The notes beneath the pieces are model-generated. The model did no database searches, was not told the origin of the DNA, and worked only from the letters and a program-made list of their open reading frames with translations. This document shows, piece by piece, positions 35,568 to 45,253 of a stretch of DNA of 64,000 bases. Each line of letters begins with the position of its first letter. The stretch's first letter is position 1. Made by a program: the position numbers and the translations under genes. Source of the DNA: Sphingobacterium thalpophilum (GTDB lineage Bacteria; Bacteroidota; Bacteroidia; Sphingobacteriales; Sphingobacteriaceae); NCBI RefSeq assembly GCF_901482695.1, contig NZ_LR590484.1:1302001-1366000 (forward strand). The letters are read 5' to 3'.

Positions 35568-37199
35568 TTAATTTGGATGATCTATATACTGTTTTTGCGA
35601 TTTTCTAATTACCGCTGGCTCCGGATTACCGTCTTTAAACGGATCAAAGTAATATAGGCCCTGGTCGCGGTACAGCAGCAGGTGCTTTTTCAACGTCGTT
35701 GAAAATTGTTCAAAATTACGCTTCCCGCCCGGCGTCCAGGCCGCTTCAGCCAGTGCAGCGATTCTTGGAAATACCAGATAGTCCAGCCGGTTGGTATTCG
35801 TTACAGTCTCCGTCCAAAGATTGGCCTGAATACCCAGAATCTGTCCTTTCTTTGCTCCGAGACTATCCAGTTCGTCACCCGCAAAATTGTAGACATCCAA
35901 TAAAGGGTTAAAAGCTTTTCCCCACTTCCGGCCATACCTGTGATTTTCCTGCTGCACAAAATCAAAATACATCGGAAGTCTGGGAGTCAACAGGGTCTGA
36001 TATCCCTTACTCAATACTTTGTTCAGCTGTTCGGGTTTATCATGACGCCACCACATCATGATCGTGCGATCTGCCGAAAGACCGGCATCGGCCATCTCAT
36101 CCCAAACAATGATTTTTCCGTTCATCTCAGCTACCGAATCGGCCATACGACGTATAAAATATTCTTCTACCGCCTTATTGGTTTTTAGTCCAGCACTTCT
36201 TTTAAGTTCCTGAACCTTACTATCGCTGTTCCAGGCATCACTGCCAAAGGCCACCTCATCGCCACCTAAATGAACATAATCGGAAGGAAATAGCGATTTT
36301 ACCTCCCTTAAAACATTTGTCAAAAAGGAATAGGTTGAATTCTTGGCCGGATGAAAAGTAAAGTCCGGATGTTTATCATTGCCGCCGCCTGACAAGAAGG
36401 GATAAGCCCGATTAGCGGCTGTCGCATGACCGGGCATATCTATTTCTGGAACAACTTCGATATTGCGCTCAGCTGCATAACTGATAATTTCGCTGATATC
36501 TGCCTGACTATAATACTGTGGTGCGGCATACGGATCAAGATAATTGCCAATCCCGCCTATTTGTGTTAGCCAAGGGTATCGCTGTATAGTCAGCCGCCAT
36601 GCAGGTTCATCGGTCAGATGCCAATGAAATTTGTTCAGCTTATAAAAAGCCATCCAGTCCAACAGCGACTTTACTTTCTCCTTACCAAAAAAATGTCTGG
36701 ATTCGTCAAGCATAAACCCACGCCAAGAAAACCGTGGTTTATCTTCAATTTCCAAAGCTGGTAATACGAACCCCGCGTCCATACTTTCGGCTCCCGCTAG
36801 TAATTGATCCACACTCGACAAGGCATTGATGACACCTGAACTCTCAGAAGCATATATTTTTATTGCAGCTTCGGTCATCGAGATTCTATACCCCTCTTTA
36901 CCGATATTTCCGTCTTTCGCCAGATAGAGCTCTGCCGCTTTCGCATCAGCGCTGCCATAACTCGTCACACCATATTTACTTAATATAAGCCGGCGGAAAT
37001 ACTGCAGTGATGAAGCAAATTGAGGATCTGTCCAAACGGCGATGGATTTCTTTACAACAAACGATTTCCCCGTAGCCTTTATGTGAAGCGGCTGCGGAAT
37101 AATGTGTATCTGTGCCCGGGCAGATTGCAGCACCAAAAATGCAATGCACAGCAGGTAGACTCTCCTATTCCCAACCTGGGTTTTGCGTAATTTTATCAT
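35568..37199 (-). CDS. GH20 beta-N-acetylhexosaminidase
   Basis: A 543-aa exported hexosaminidase that releases terminal GlcNAc/GalNAc by substrate-assisted catalysis. The ATG at 37199 opens the signal peptide (RVYLLCIAFLVLQSARAQ) and overlaps the end of susD by 35 bp; an in-frame ATG at 37253 would lengthen the overlap. GH20b domain about 30-150, then the barrel with RGFMLDESRHFF, HWHLTDEPAWRL, and the catalytic Asp314-Glu315 pair in HLGGDEVAFG. Its overlap with susD indicates translational coupling within PUL2. Confidence 0.94.
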   Translation of the reverse strand: MIKLRKTQVGNRRVYLLCIAFLVLQSARAQIHIIPQPLHIKATGKSFVVKKSIAVWTDPQFASSLQYFRRLILSKYGVTSYGSADAKAAELYLAKDGNIGKEGYRISMTEAAIKIYASESSGVINALSSVDQLLAGAESMDAGFVLPALEIEDKPRFSWRGFMLDESRHFFGKEKVKSLLDWMAFYKLNKFHWHLTDEPAWRLTIQRYPWLTQIGGIGNYLDPYAAPQYYSQADISEIISYAAERNIEVVPEIDMPGHATAANRAYPFLSGGGNDKHPDFTFHPAKNSTYSFLTNVLREVKSLFPSDYVHLGGDEVAFGSDAWNSDSKVQELKRSAGLKTNKAVEEYFIRRMADSVAEMNGKIIVWDEMADAGLSADRTIMMWWRHDKPEQLNKVLSKGYQTLLTPRLPMYFDFVQQENHRYGRKWGKAFNPLLDVYNFAGDELDSLGAKKGQILGIQANLWTETVTNTNRLDYLVFPRIAALAEAAWTPGGKRNFEQFSTTLKKHLLLYRDQGLYYFDPFKDGNPEPAVIRKSQKQYIDHPN

Positions 37200-38904
37200 T
37201 TTTAGTGATCTCTGAAGAGGGTATTGGCCATAAATAATCTTTTTTGGGATCAAACGTTCTCAAAGAAGCGTCTTGTAAAATAATATAGTTCCTGGCATTT
37301 ACAGGAGTTTTGGCATCCCATTTCTCGTTTTTGTCCGTTAAATATTCCGAAAATAAGTAGCTTCCATACAAGGTTTTGGGCATCTCCACTTCTGCCGTTT
37401 TCCAACGCAATAAGTCCCAGTAGGCAAATCCTTCGAACGCGAGTTCGACATGTCTCTCCCGGCGTATTTCCTGCCGCATATCCAGACCATTGCTGGCTAC
37501 AAAAGCATTGCTCAATTTGGCCATGGGGACAAAATTCGGCACAACATCTGTGCCGATATTTACCTCAGGCAAGCGCGCACGCAATAGATTAACTGTTTTA
37601 TCCAAATCAGCATCAGAAATAGCCCCCCGCAGTTCATACACCGCCTCAGCATAATTCAGGAGCACTTCTGCGTAACGTAAAACCGGCCTATCGATATAAG
37701 AGGCCTGTCTTGCCCAGAACGGCTCATTTGCATATTTACGGATACCAAAGCCGCTGCGTTGCCTGCTGGGATTAGGAATGGTGTACTTTCCGCCAGAGAT
37801 GTATTCATCTCCCCGTTTAAACAAGGTAAAAGACATTCTTGGGTCCCGTTTCCTGAAATATTCCGCATGTGTTGTCGTACTGTTGGGCTCCTGATACAGA
37901 GGTGACTTGTCTGTAGGAAGCCCATCTACCATCAGATAGTTGTCGACAAAATTTTGTGTCGGAACGACAGAATTTCCCTCATAATAACGCTGTACCGCGG
38001 TAGATACCACACTGTTTTCCTGATTTACACCGTACGCTCTGACAATGATATTCTCTTTGTTCGCCCGCCCCTCTCCAGCGAGCTGGAACAGATTAAAGTA
38101 AGCGTCGTTTCCTGTTTCTCCTGTCCCTGCAGGCTGTGAAAATAAGGCGTGCATATGGGAATTCATGACAGCCTCTGCCGCTTCTTTGGCCATCGTTAAG
38201 TGCTTATTGGCATCCCCATAGTGATGAAACTTCTCCCGGGTGCCTTCAAATAGTGCAACCCGGGACTTAAACGCCAGTGCCGCAGTTTTTGTAATCCGTC
38301 CATATTCTTTTGCCGCATTCACTTCATCTGCATTTCGCAAGCTGCTTGCTGCAAAGTCCAGGTCACTAAAGATCAGCTCCAGGACTTGTTCTCTCGAAGC
38401 ACGTGGCAGAAAGACATCTGGGTCATCGACACCCATTGTTTTCGTTATGAGCGGTACGCCACCAAACCGTTTTAACATCTCAAAATAATACCATGCCCTA
38501 AAAAAACGGGCTTCACCCACGTACCAATTCACCTGAGTCGGATCGCCTCCTTTTGCCAGTACTTCTGCTGATTTTTCGATCAGTTTATTGGCCTGGAATA
38601 TATGATAATAATTATAATCGTCGCTCTCAGCCGGCCTTACGCGTGAGCCGTCCGAAATAGGATCACCTTTATCGTTCGGATAGGCGTCGGTTGACCAATT
38701 GTCCATGTTGACCTCCTTTTGTGTCAACCCTGGCAAGGTGGTATAAAAATAGTTGGCAGCAAGGCGCAGATCCGCTACTGTGTTCCAAAAATTTACATCG
38801 TTGACCGTTGTTTCAGGAATTTCATCTATCTTACATGAGGATACCGACGCAAAGGCAATCGAGGATAAAAGTATATATATAAATCTCTTTTTCATGTTAA
38901 TCAT
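37165..38904 (-). CDS. SusD/RagB family lipoprotein (PUL2)
   Basis: A 579-aa glycan-binding surface lipoprotein: signal ending FASVSSC, TPR core with EARFFRAWYYFEMLKRFGGVPLI, and C-terminal region with LDMRQEIRRERHVELAFEGFAYWDLLRWK ending TQNPGWE. The ATG at 38904 is used, with a second ATG three codons later equally possible. It starts 2 bp after the susC stop and overlaps the GH20 gene, so susC-susD-GH20 is one transcription unit. Confidence 0.95.
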   Translation of the reverse strand: MINMKKRFIYILLSSIAFASVSSCKIDEIPETTVNDVNFWNTVADLRLAANYFYTTLPGLTQKEVNMDNWSTDAYPNDKGDPISDGSRVRPAESDDYNYYHIFQANKLIEKSAEVLAKGGDPTQVNWYVGEARFFRAWYYFEMLKRFGGVPLITKTMGVDDPDVFLPRASREQVLELIFSDLDFAASSLRNADEVNAAKEYGRITKTAALAFKSRVALFEGTREKFHHYGDANKHLTMAKEAAEAVMNSHMHALFSQPAGTGETGNDAYFNLFQLAGEGRANKENIIVRAYGVNQENSVVSTAVQRYYEGNSVVPTQNFVDNYLMVDGLPTDKSPLYQEPNSTTTHAEYFRKRDPRMSFTLFKRGDEYISGGKYTIPNPSRQRSGFGIRKYANEPFWARQASYIDRPVLRYAEVLLNYAEAVYELRGAISDADLDKTVNLLRARLPEVNIGTDVVPNFVPMAKLSNAFVASNGLDMRQEIRRERHVELAFEGFAYWDLLRWKTAEVEMPKTLYGSYLFSEYLTDKNEKWDAKTPVNARNYIILQDASLRTFDPKKDYLWPIPSSEITKNDKITQNPGWE

Positions 38905-38906
38905 TA

Positions 38907-41900
38907 TTAAAAGTCAAGGTTTATTCCGAAAGATACTGTTCTGGCGAATGGATATGGAGAAGCAATCTCCTTGGTCGTTCCTTCTCGCGTAGGTTTCATT
39001 TCAGGATCAACTACGCCTTTAAACACGCCCATTTTTGACAACGTGAACAGGTCTTCGCCCGAAGCATAGAATCTCACACGTGCAAACGGCAGTCTTTTGA
39101 TCTGCTCTTTTGTCAAAGTATACCCAACTTGTATGTTCTTCAGGCGCGCATAAGCACCATTTAAAAACCATTTGCTGGAGGGCTGGAAATTATGTGTTCC
39201 CTCGAGATATGGTCTCGGAAAGGCTGCATCGCGATTGTCTGGTGTCCAGTAATCTGTCTGGAAAGACATCGGCATATACCAAGAGAACAGCAAAGGCTGG
39301 ATCAGCTCGTTACTCGGCTTAAATTTCCGTTTCGCAATGCCCTGAATAAACATGCCGAAATCAAAATTCTTATAGCTCAAGTTGATATTAATTCCATACT
39401 GATACCTGGGATTGGTGTCACCCAGATAAACTAAATCACCCAGATCATCTAACCGCTCACCGCCGGGACTGATTTTCCCATCGCCATCCATATCAACATA
39501 TCTTATATCTCCCAGTCCGGGCACCCCGGCCTTATTCAGGAGCTTCTCATAGCTAGGGGCCTTGGCAAGATCCGCCTCGGTCTGAAAATAGCCATCTGCA
39601 AGATAACCCCAGATCGAATTCAGCGCATATCCCTCCACTAAAATAATTTTGCCTTTATCGTCTTTACCGCCGTTTACACCGGGCTTGACGATGTCATCGG
39701 CGCCACCATAGCGCAATACTTTATTCTGATTGTCCGCGAGGTTAAAGTTGACATTATAGGTAAAATCCTCTCCCACTTTGTTACCATAACCTATGTTAAA
39801 CTCCCAACCCCAGGTTTTTAGTCTGCCGTCATTGGACATGGGCACATTGATTCCCACTGTGGCCGGCAGTCGGACGGACACCAACATATTGTTGTTGTAT
39901 TTGTTATAATAATCAAATGATCCTTTCAGCTTATGATTTAAAAAGCTAAAATCCAGACCTATGTTCTGCGTTTCTACGGTTTCCCAGCTGACACCTATTG
40001 CTGGAATTAAATCCTGATACGTATAGGTTTGTTTGGTATCCCCCAATACAACACCTGTCTTCCCCGGCTCTGAATTCGGTCCGGTGTTTAGCTGCGCCAG
40101 AAAATCATAGTACCCGACACCGATCTGTGAACCCACTTTTCCCCAGGAAATACGGGGTTTTAGGTCACTGACGATATGGGAGATGTTTTCAAACCACTGT
40201 TCTCTGCCCATGTTCCAGCCCGCCGAAAACGATGGAAACACTTTCCTACGGCTACCGGGATACAATCTGGAGCTTTCGTCACTTCTCACGGTTGCTTCAA
40301 AAAGGTATCTTTCGTCATAATTGTAGTTAAAGCGTCCAAAAAACGACTGGGACTCTGAACGTTGCGCAAACTGATTATGTGACTTATTAATCGGATCCGA
40401 AGTAAAATTTAAGCTTGGATTATCGTTAACAAATAGATTTTTTGTGCTTGCGGTGATATACTGATAGTCGTATGACTGGTACTGATAGCCCCCCATTACA
40501 TGGAAATTATGTAATGTACCAAGCTTGAAATTATAATCCACAAGTGCCTGATAGTTTTCGGACAAGGTTTTGTAATTCGTGACTGAATAATTATTCGGAT
40601 TGTTCAGCTGGCTGGCTGTTGACTTGGACGGTCCCGAATAATAGGTGACAGTACGCTTGAAATTCCTGTTTTCCCGCGCTGTATTTTCGCGGCTATACAT
40701 CAACTTGATATCCAACCCTTTGATAAAGTTATTAAAGGTTGCAGTGACATTGTTGAAATAGATATCCTTGCGGTCACGGTTAAAACCTCCGTCTTTCATG
40801 AGCGCATAGCCTATCGCGGAAGAGCTGCCGCTTCGATAGTACGTACCGTCCTCATTATAAAGCGGGAAACGCATGCGCGAAGAATAAAATTGCCTCAAGA
40901 TGCCATTTCCCCCACCGTCAATACCATAGCCGCCATCTTGTGGGTTATCTGTGGCTTGGTTAATGTAGGCAGATCCAACATCCAGCTTAACATATTTGTT
41001 GACCTGTGCAGAAATATTGGCACGGGCATTCCAGCGTTCAAAGTGATCCTCTCCGACTTTGAACATTCCGGCCTGGCTCATATTTCCCAACGAAGCCATA
41101 TAGGTTACCTTTTCATTGCCCCCCGTAATCTGTAGGTTATGATTGTAAAGGTTATAAGACTTCTTCGCCACCTGATCAATCAAATTTTGCTGGTTATAGG
41201 TACGCCACTGCCCATTCGCGCCTTCGACAAACACGGGACCATTGACCGCATAATTGAGGTCTTCCTCATTATATTCGGGTGCCAGGCCGGCATTTGCGCG
41301 GCCAAGATTCATATACTTCATTTCCTCAACAAGGGTAAGACGATCCGGCATATTTGACGGCATCTGCCAGGCCATATTGCTCATTAAAGAAATCCGCGAA
41401 GGACCCTTTTGCCCCTTTTTTGTTGTAATCAGAATTACCCCTCCGGCGGACTGTGCTCCATAAATTGCGGTTGCGCCACCATCTTTCAGGACACTGATGT
41501 TTTCGATGTCATTTGGATTAAGTGCGATGAAAGTTTCTTCTGAGCTGATGACACCATCAATCACATAAAGCGGGGTGACACTTCCGTTTGCCGATGAAGC
41601 ACCGCGGATCTGTATGTTCAGTCCCTGATCTCCCGGCCTTCCGGACTGTCTGGTCACCACCAATCCGGGTGCAGCTCCCTGCAATAGGTTCGCCACCGTC
41701 GGCGCAGGCCTATTTTGCAAAACTTTCATATCCACTTGGGAGACCGCACTTGTCAAGTTGGTCTTTTTTTGTGATCCATATCCTACCACAACCACTTCTT
41801 CCAATAAATCTTCAGACTTCATCAAGGTGACCTGAGACGCCTGATTCGCCGTCACTTCCCGAGAAGCATAGCCAATGTAATTAATGACCAGAATGGCAGA

Positions 41901-42203
41901 GGGCGAAGATACAGACAAAGAAAACCGCCCCTGACTGTCGGTTGAAGTCGAATGCGCAGTACCCTTCTCAGATATGGTCGCCCCGACAACCGGCTTACCG
42001 TGCTCGTCCAGCACCTGCCCATTGATCTTCTGCTGAAGGCCAGCAGAAACTGCTGCCGAAGATATACTTTTCACCGCCTTTGGCCGCAGATATGCTGCTT
42101 GCGCAGTATCTAACAGCGAAAACGCAACGACTGGAGTTAAGAAAGCGAGATGGCAGTATAATTTCGTCTTTCTAAGTTGATGTAAGTAATCGGGTCTATT
42201 CAT
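38907..42203 (-). CDS. SusC/RagA family TonB-linked outer-membrane transporter (PUL2)
   Basis: A 1098-aa importer. The N-terminal region has a signal segment (LAFLTPVVAFSLLDTAQA), a carboxypeptidase-like domain (about 58-130, INGQVLDEHGKPVVGATI), the SusC signature EEVVVVGYGSQKKTNLTSAV and a plug (VANLLQGAAPGLVVTRQSG, VIDGVISSEET). The barrel ends in Phe (TVSFGINLDF). First gene of the PUL2 operon, with two -7 candidates upstream and an inverted operator pair in the 5' leader. Neighbouring GH20, GH29 and GH2 suggest uptake of fucosylated HexNAc/galactose-containing oligosaccharides. Confidence 0.96.
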   Translation of the reverse strand: MNRPDYLHQLRKTKLYCHLAFLTPVVAFSLLDTAQAAYLRPKAVKSISSAAVSAGLQQKINGQVLDEHGKPVVGATISEKGTAHSTSTDSQGRFSLSVSSPSAILVINYIGYASREVTANQASQVTLMKSEDLLEEVVVVGYGSQKKTNLTSAVSQVDMKVLQNRPAPTVANLLQGAAPGLVVTRQSGRPGDQGLNIQIRGASSANGSVTPLYVIDGVISSEETFIALNPNDIENISVLKDGGATAIYGAQSAGGVILITTKKGQKGPSRISLMSNMAWQMPSNMPDRLTLVEEMKYMNLGRANAGLAPEYNEEDLNYAVNGPVFVEGANGQWRTYNQQNLIDQVAKKSYNLYNHNLQITGGNEKVTYMASLGNMSQAGMFKVGEDHFERWNARANISAQVNKYVKLDVGSAYINQATDNPQDGGYGIDGGGNGILRQFYSSRMRFPLYNEDGTYYRSGSSSAIGYALMKDGGFNRDRKDIYFNNVTATFNNFIKGLDIKLMYSRENTARENRNFKRTVTYYSGPSKSTASQLNNPNNYSVTNYKTLSENYQALVDYNFKLGTLHNFHVMGGYQYQSYDYQYITASTKNLFVNDNPSLNFTSDPINKSHNQFAQRSESQSFFGRFNYNYDERYLFEATVRSDESSRLYPGSRRKVFPSFSAGWNMGREQWFENISHIVSDLKPRISWGKVGSQIGVGYYDFLAQLNTGPNSEPGKTGVVLGDTKQTYTYQDLIPAIGVSWETVETQNIGLDFSFLNHKLKGSFDYYNKYNNNMLVSVRLPATVGINVPMSNDGRLKTWGWEFNIGYGNKVGEDFTYNVNFNLADNQNKVLRYGGADDIVKPGVNGGKDDKGKIILVEGYALNSIWGYLADGYFQTEADLAKAPSYEKLLNKAGVPGLGDIRYVDMDGDGKISPGGERLDDLGDLVYLGDTNPRYQYGININLSYKNFDFGMFIQGIAKRKFKPSNELIQPLLFSWYMPMSFQTDYWTPDNRDAAFPRPYLEGTHNFQPSSKWFLNGAYARLKNIQVGYTLTKEQIKRLPFARVRFYASGEDLFTLSKMGVFKGVVDPEMKPTREGTTKEIASPYPFARTVSFGINLDF

Positions 42204-42295
42204 ATCATGTTTTCTAAGGTTTGTCAGTGTTGGTACTTGGTTCTTATCCGATGCAATTGTAAAGAAATTATTAAGTTATTACCCTGGGTCCAAAG

Positions 42296-42334
42296 CACTC
42301 AATCGTTTGCGCAACTCTCGAAAACGTTGTAGTG
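42296..42334. promoter_or_regulatory. Inverted pair of LacI-like operator sequences, PUL2 divergent region
   Basis: CACTCAATCGTTTGCG (42296-42311) and CGAAAACGTTGTAGTG (42319-42334) are inverted copies matching at 12 of 16 positions, with a 7-bp spacer. Each contains its own CG-centred near-palindrome (CAATCGTTTG, AAAACGTTGT), typical of LacI/GalR-family sites. The element lies in the susC leader between the divergent susC and GH2 genes, so a single regulator could control both. Confidence 0.55.
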
Positions 42335-42369
42335 TATTTTATACAAACAGATTAATTAAGAAATAAATA

Positions 42370-42390
42370 CAAACTTATACTACAAATATA
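42370..42390 (-). promoter_or_regulatory. Two -7 element candidates for PUL2 susC
   Basis: Minus-strand TATATTTG (42390-42383) and TAAGTTTG (42377-42370) both match TAnnTTTG. Either gives a leader of about 160-180 nt that carries the inverted operator pair. The surrounding region 42204-42506 holds no gene. Confidence 0.5.
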
Positions 42391-42465
42391 TAACACAATA
42401 TAAATATATTTTCATAAATAAAACCACTGAAAAATGGACGCATTAGCGATTGTATTTTTGTTGGC

Positions 42466-42473
42466 TATATTTG
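42466..42473 (+). promoter_or_regulatory. -7 promoter element of the GH2 gene
   Basis: TATATTTG matches TAnnTTTG, 33 bp before the ATG at 42507. A second match, TATTTTTG, lies at 42453-42460. They face away from the susC promoters, about 80-130 bp from the inverted operator pair. Confidence 0.55.
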
Positions 42474-42506
42474 GAAACGAAACAATTACCCTAATTTAAA
42501 AACCCT

Positions 42507-44741
42507 ATGATCAAAAGGATTTTTTACATGCTGTTCTTTATTGGAATGACCTGGACAAACTCGCAGGCCCGAACTGTTATTCCGTTCAATTCAAACTGGT
42601 CTTTCAAAAAAGGCCCTTTCTCCGTTTCTCCTCTGGACTATCATCTCACATTTGAGGGAAGGTGGCAGCTGGTTAACTTGCCACATACTTGGAACGCAAT
42701 AGATATGCAGCAACAGGATATCCGGCCCGGAAGCCTCGGAAAAAATGAACGTTTCTATACCGGTGATGCCTTCTATCGCAAGACTTTCGTACCACAGATA
42801 AGCTGGAAGGGGAAACGTATCTTTATCCGGTTTGAGGGCGTCAATACCCAAACGGAGCTGTACTTGAATAATAATCCTCTTCCAGCCAAAGAAGTAAAAA
42901 ACGATATCACCTATGATAACAGCCAACGCAATGGCAATTACAGCTTTGTGGGAAGGCACCAGGGAGGCTACTCCGCATTCGTGTTCGAATTGACGGGCAT
43001 GCTCCAACTGGGCAAAGAAAACGAGCTATTGGTCAAAGTAAACAATGAGGCCAGCCCACAGGTTATTCCGGTCAATCATACCTTATTCCCCATGTATGGT
43101 GGCATTTACCGGCCCGTTGAACTTATCGTGACGGATGATATCCATATTGCTGTCAACGATTTCGCTTCAGAAGGCGTCTATATCACGCAAAAAAATGTAT
43201 CAAAAAAAGCTGCAGATATCGCTGTTAAGGTAAAGATTGACAACAAATCTGGCCATACCCAGCCAATTGAGCTGCTCACCACGATAGTTGAAAAAGATGG
43301 ATCTGTGAAAGCAAAACAGACAACTGCTTACACGGTGCCACCACAAGGCCGGCAGATCATCACGCAGCAGCTATCCATCAAAGCCCCACACCTATGGCAG
43401 GGTCTGGATGATCCATATCTTTACCGTGTGGTCACCCAGATAAAGAAGGGTGAGCAGGTCATCGATGAAGTGGTCAGCCCGCTGGGCATTCGCAAATTTG
43501 AATTGCGCACTGGACAGGGCTTCTTTTTAAATGATATAAAATACCCCTTATATGGGGTCTGCCGCCACCAAGACCGCTGGGGCAAGGGCTCTGCATTAAG
43601 CAACGCCGATCACGACGAAGATCTGGCTATCATCAAGGAAATGGGAGCAACTTCTATCCGTTTGGCCCATTATCAGCAGTCGGCATATTTCTATTCAAAA
43701 TGTGATAGCATAGGCTTAGTCGTCTGGGCTGAGATTCCTTTTGTCAACCGCGTGACAACCCTGGAAGATAACAATGCCCAACAACAGCTAAAAGAACTGA
43801 TCAGGCAGAATTTCAATCATCCGTCGATTTATATCTGGGGGATGCATAATGAAGTCTATAGTCCGACAGCTTACACAGTCGAGCTGACCAGCAAATTGAA
43901 TGACCTGGCCAAATCCGAAGATCCTGACCGTTATACTGTGTCTGTCAGTGGATACAACATCATCGACCATCCTGTCAACAACAATGCAGATGTACAGGGA
44001 ATCAATCATTATTTTGGCTGGTACAATGGCGAACTTGAAGACAAATCCGAAAAGGATGATGATGTGGCTTCCTGGGCCAAGCGCATCAGCCGTGAGTTTA
44101 AAGACTACAAAATCATCTTTTCTGAATACGGTGCCGAGGCAATTCCCGAAGATCAGGCTGAGACCGTCGGCAATTTTGGCAATCAATGGAGCAATCCATA
44201 CTTTTTTCCAGAAGAATATGCGACCAAATTTCATGAAGTTCACTGGGGCGTCATCACCAAAAATCCAATCTTCCTTGGCTCTTATGTCTGGAATACCTTC
44301 GATTTTGCCACGCCGATCACGGCCCTGAATGTTAATCCACGGAATTATAAGGGATTGGTTTCTTTTGACAGAAAATTAAAGAAAGACGGATTCTATTGGT
44401 ACAAGGCCAACTGGAGCAAGGAGCCTGTCCTCTATATTACGCAACGCCGTATGATCAACCGCGGCAATGAAATGACTCCTGTCACCGTTTATTCCAACAG
44501 AGGCAAACCGACCTTGATCGTTAATGGTAGGACTATTACAGGCAGCAAAAAAGGACAGACAGACGTACACTACATCTTTGAAAATGTCAGACTCAAACAA
44601 GGAGCCAATATCCTCGAAGCAAAAGTAACTCAAAAGGATGGTGAAGTATTGACAGATCGTATCAACTGGAACTACGACCCTGCTTATAAGCAAGAGATTG
44701 CTGGACCAACCCAGTCGAAAACAGAACATGTAGGTCTTTAA
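42507..44741 (+). CDS. GH2 beta-galactosidase-type glycoside hydrolase
   Basis: A 744-aa exported GH2 enzyme. After the signal peptide (FYMLFFIGMTWTNSQA) come a jelly-roll sugar-binding domain (about 24-210, LVNLPHTWNAID, FEGVNTQTELYLN), an immunoglobulin-like domain, and the barrel (about 330-630) with the general acid/base Glu449 in IWGMHNEVYSP and nucleophile Glu540 in IIFSEYGAEA. A C-terminal GH2 Ig-type domain (about 655-735) ends the protein. Beta-galactosidase is most likely in this fucose/HexNAc context, but GH2 also includes beta-glucuronidases and beta-mannosidases, not separable by eye. Divergent from PUL2 susC. Confidence 0.92.
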   Translation: MIKRIFYMLFFIGMTWTNSQARTVIPFNSNWSFKKGPFSVSPLDYHLTFEGRWQLVNLPHTWNAIDMQQQDIRPGSLGKNERFYTGDAFYRKTFVPQISWKGKRIFIRFEGVNTQTELYLNNNPLPAKEVKNDITYDNSQRNGNYSFVGRHQGGYSAFVFELTGMLQLGKENELLVKVNNEASPQVIPVNHTLFPMYGGIYRPVELIVTDDIHIAVNDFASEGVYITQKNVSKKAADIAVKVKIDNKSGHTQPIELLTTIVEKDGSVKAKQTTAYTVPPQGRQIITQQLSIKAPHLWQGLDDPYLYRVVTQIKKGEQVIDEVVSPLGIRKFELRTGQGFFLNDIKYPLYGVCRHQDRWGKGSALSNADHDEDLAIIKEMGATSIRLAHYQQSAYFYSKCDSIGLVVWAEIPFVNRVTTLEDNNAQQQLKELIRQNFNHPSIYIWGMHNEVYSPTAYTVELTSKLNDLAKSEDPDRYTVSVSGYNIIDHPVNNNADVQGINHYFGWYNGELEDKSEKDDDVASWAKRISREFKDYKIIFSEYGAEAIPEDQAETVGNFGNQWSNPYFFPEEYATKFHEVHWGVITKNPIFLGSYVWNTFDFATPITALNVNPRNYKGLVSFDRKLKKDGFYWYKANWSKEPVLYITQRRMINRGNEMTPVTVYSNRGKPTLIVNGRTITGSKKGQTDVHYIFENVRLKQGANILEAKVTQKDGEVLTDRINWNYDPAYKQEIAGPTQSKTEHVGL

Positions 44742-44840
44742 ATAGATGATTCCCCAACCATTGACCGATGAATGTAAGCTATTTACCGAGATTCCCTGCC
44801 GATTGACCTAATGCGGCTACTCCATCCGGCAAATCCGCCT

Positions 44841-44848
44841 TACCTTTG
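44841..44848 (+). promoter_or_regulatory. -7 candidate for the small membrane protein gene
   Basis: TACCTTTG matches TAnnTTTG, 42 bp before the ATG at 44891. No clear -33 element; the gene probably has a promoter separate from GH2. Confidence 0.4.
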
Positions 44849-44890
44849 AGATATCAAATAAGGAAATAAAACATAAAGACAATAAACATC

Positions 44891-45169
44891 ATGACAACTA
44901 AAACGACATTCAGTATTAACGGTAAAACAATCACAAAGGCATTTCAGGATCTTTTTGAATCATTTAGACATGCGCGTCTAAAAGTTTCGTCCAAAGCGGA
45001 TCAGGAGTATATAAACATTTCTTTGCTTTTGGCCGTGATCATCGGCCTGATCTTTCCTGTAGCTTTCGTTGTGCTTATTATTCTAACATTGGTATGCAAT
45101 CTTCAGGTAGCTATCCTGCAGGAAGAAAAACAGAACGCTGCAAAACAAAAATTAATCGAGCTGGAATAA
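44891..45169 (+). CDS. Small membrane protein, DUF4342-like
   Basis: A 92-aa protein with a soluble basic N-terminus (about 1-38), one strongly hydrophobic segment (about 45-75, ISLLLAVIIGLIFPVAFVVLI) and a Gln/Lys-rich tail. The layout and the phrase INISLLLAVIIGLIFPV resemble DUF4342 proteins, small membrane proteins of unknown role; the assignment is from memory. It is followed by a strong terminator and lies between PUL2 and PUL3 with no obvious functional tie to either. Confidence 0.7.
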   Translation: MTTKTTFSINGKTITKAFQDLFESFRHARLKVSSKADQEYINISLLLAVIIGLIFPVAFVVLIILTLVCNLQVAILQEEKQNAAKQKLIELE

Positions 45170-45200
45170 CTATACAAGAACATCCTTCCCTTAATACAAG

Positions 45201-45226
45201 CGGGGAGCTCCAAAAGGAGCTCCCCG
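45201..45226 (+). terminator. Strong GC-rich intrinsic terminator
   Basis: CGGGGAGCTCC (45201-45211) and GGAGCTCCCCG (45216-45226) form a perfect 11-bp stem with an AAAA loop followed by TATTTTTTT. It ends the small membrane protein transcript; its reverse strand is less U-rich but could also stop PUL3 susD read-through. Confidence 0.9.
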
Positions 45227-45253
45227 TATTTTTTTCCTGCAATTTAAATCAAC

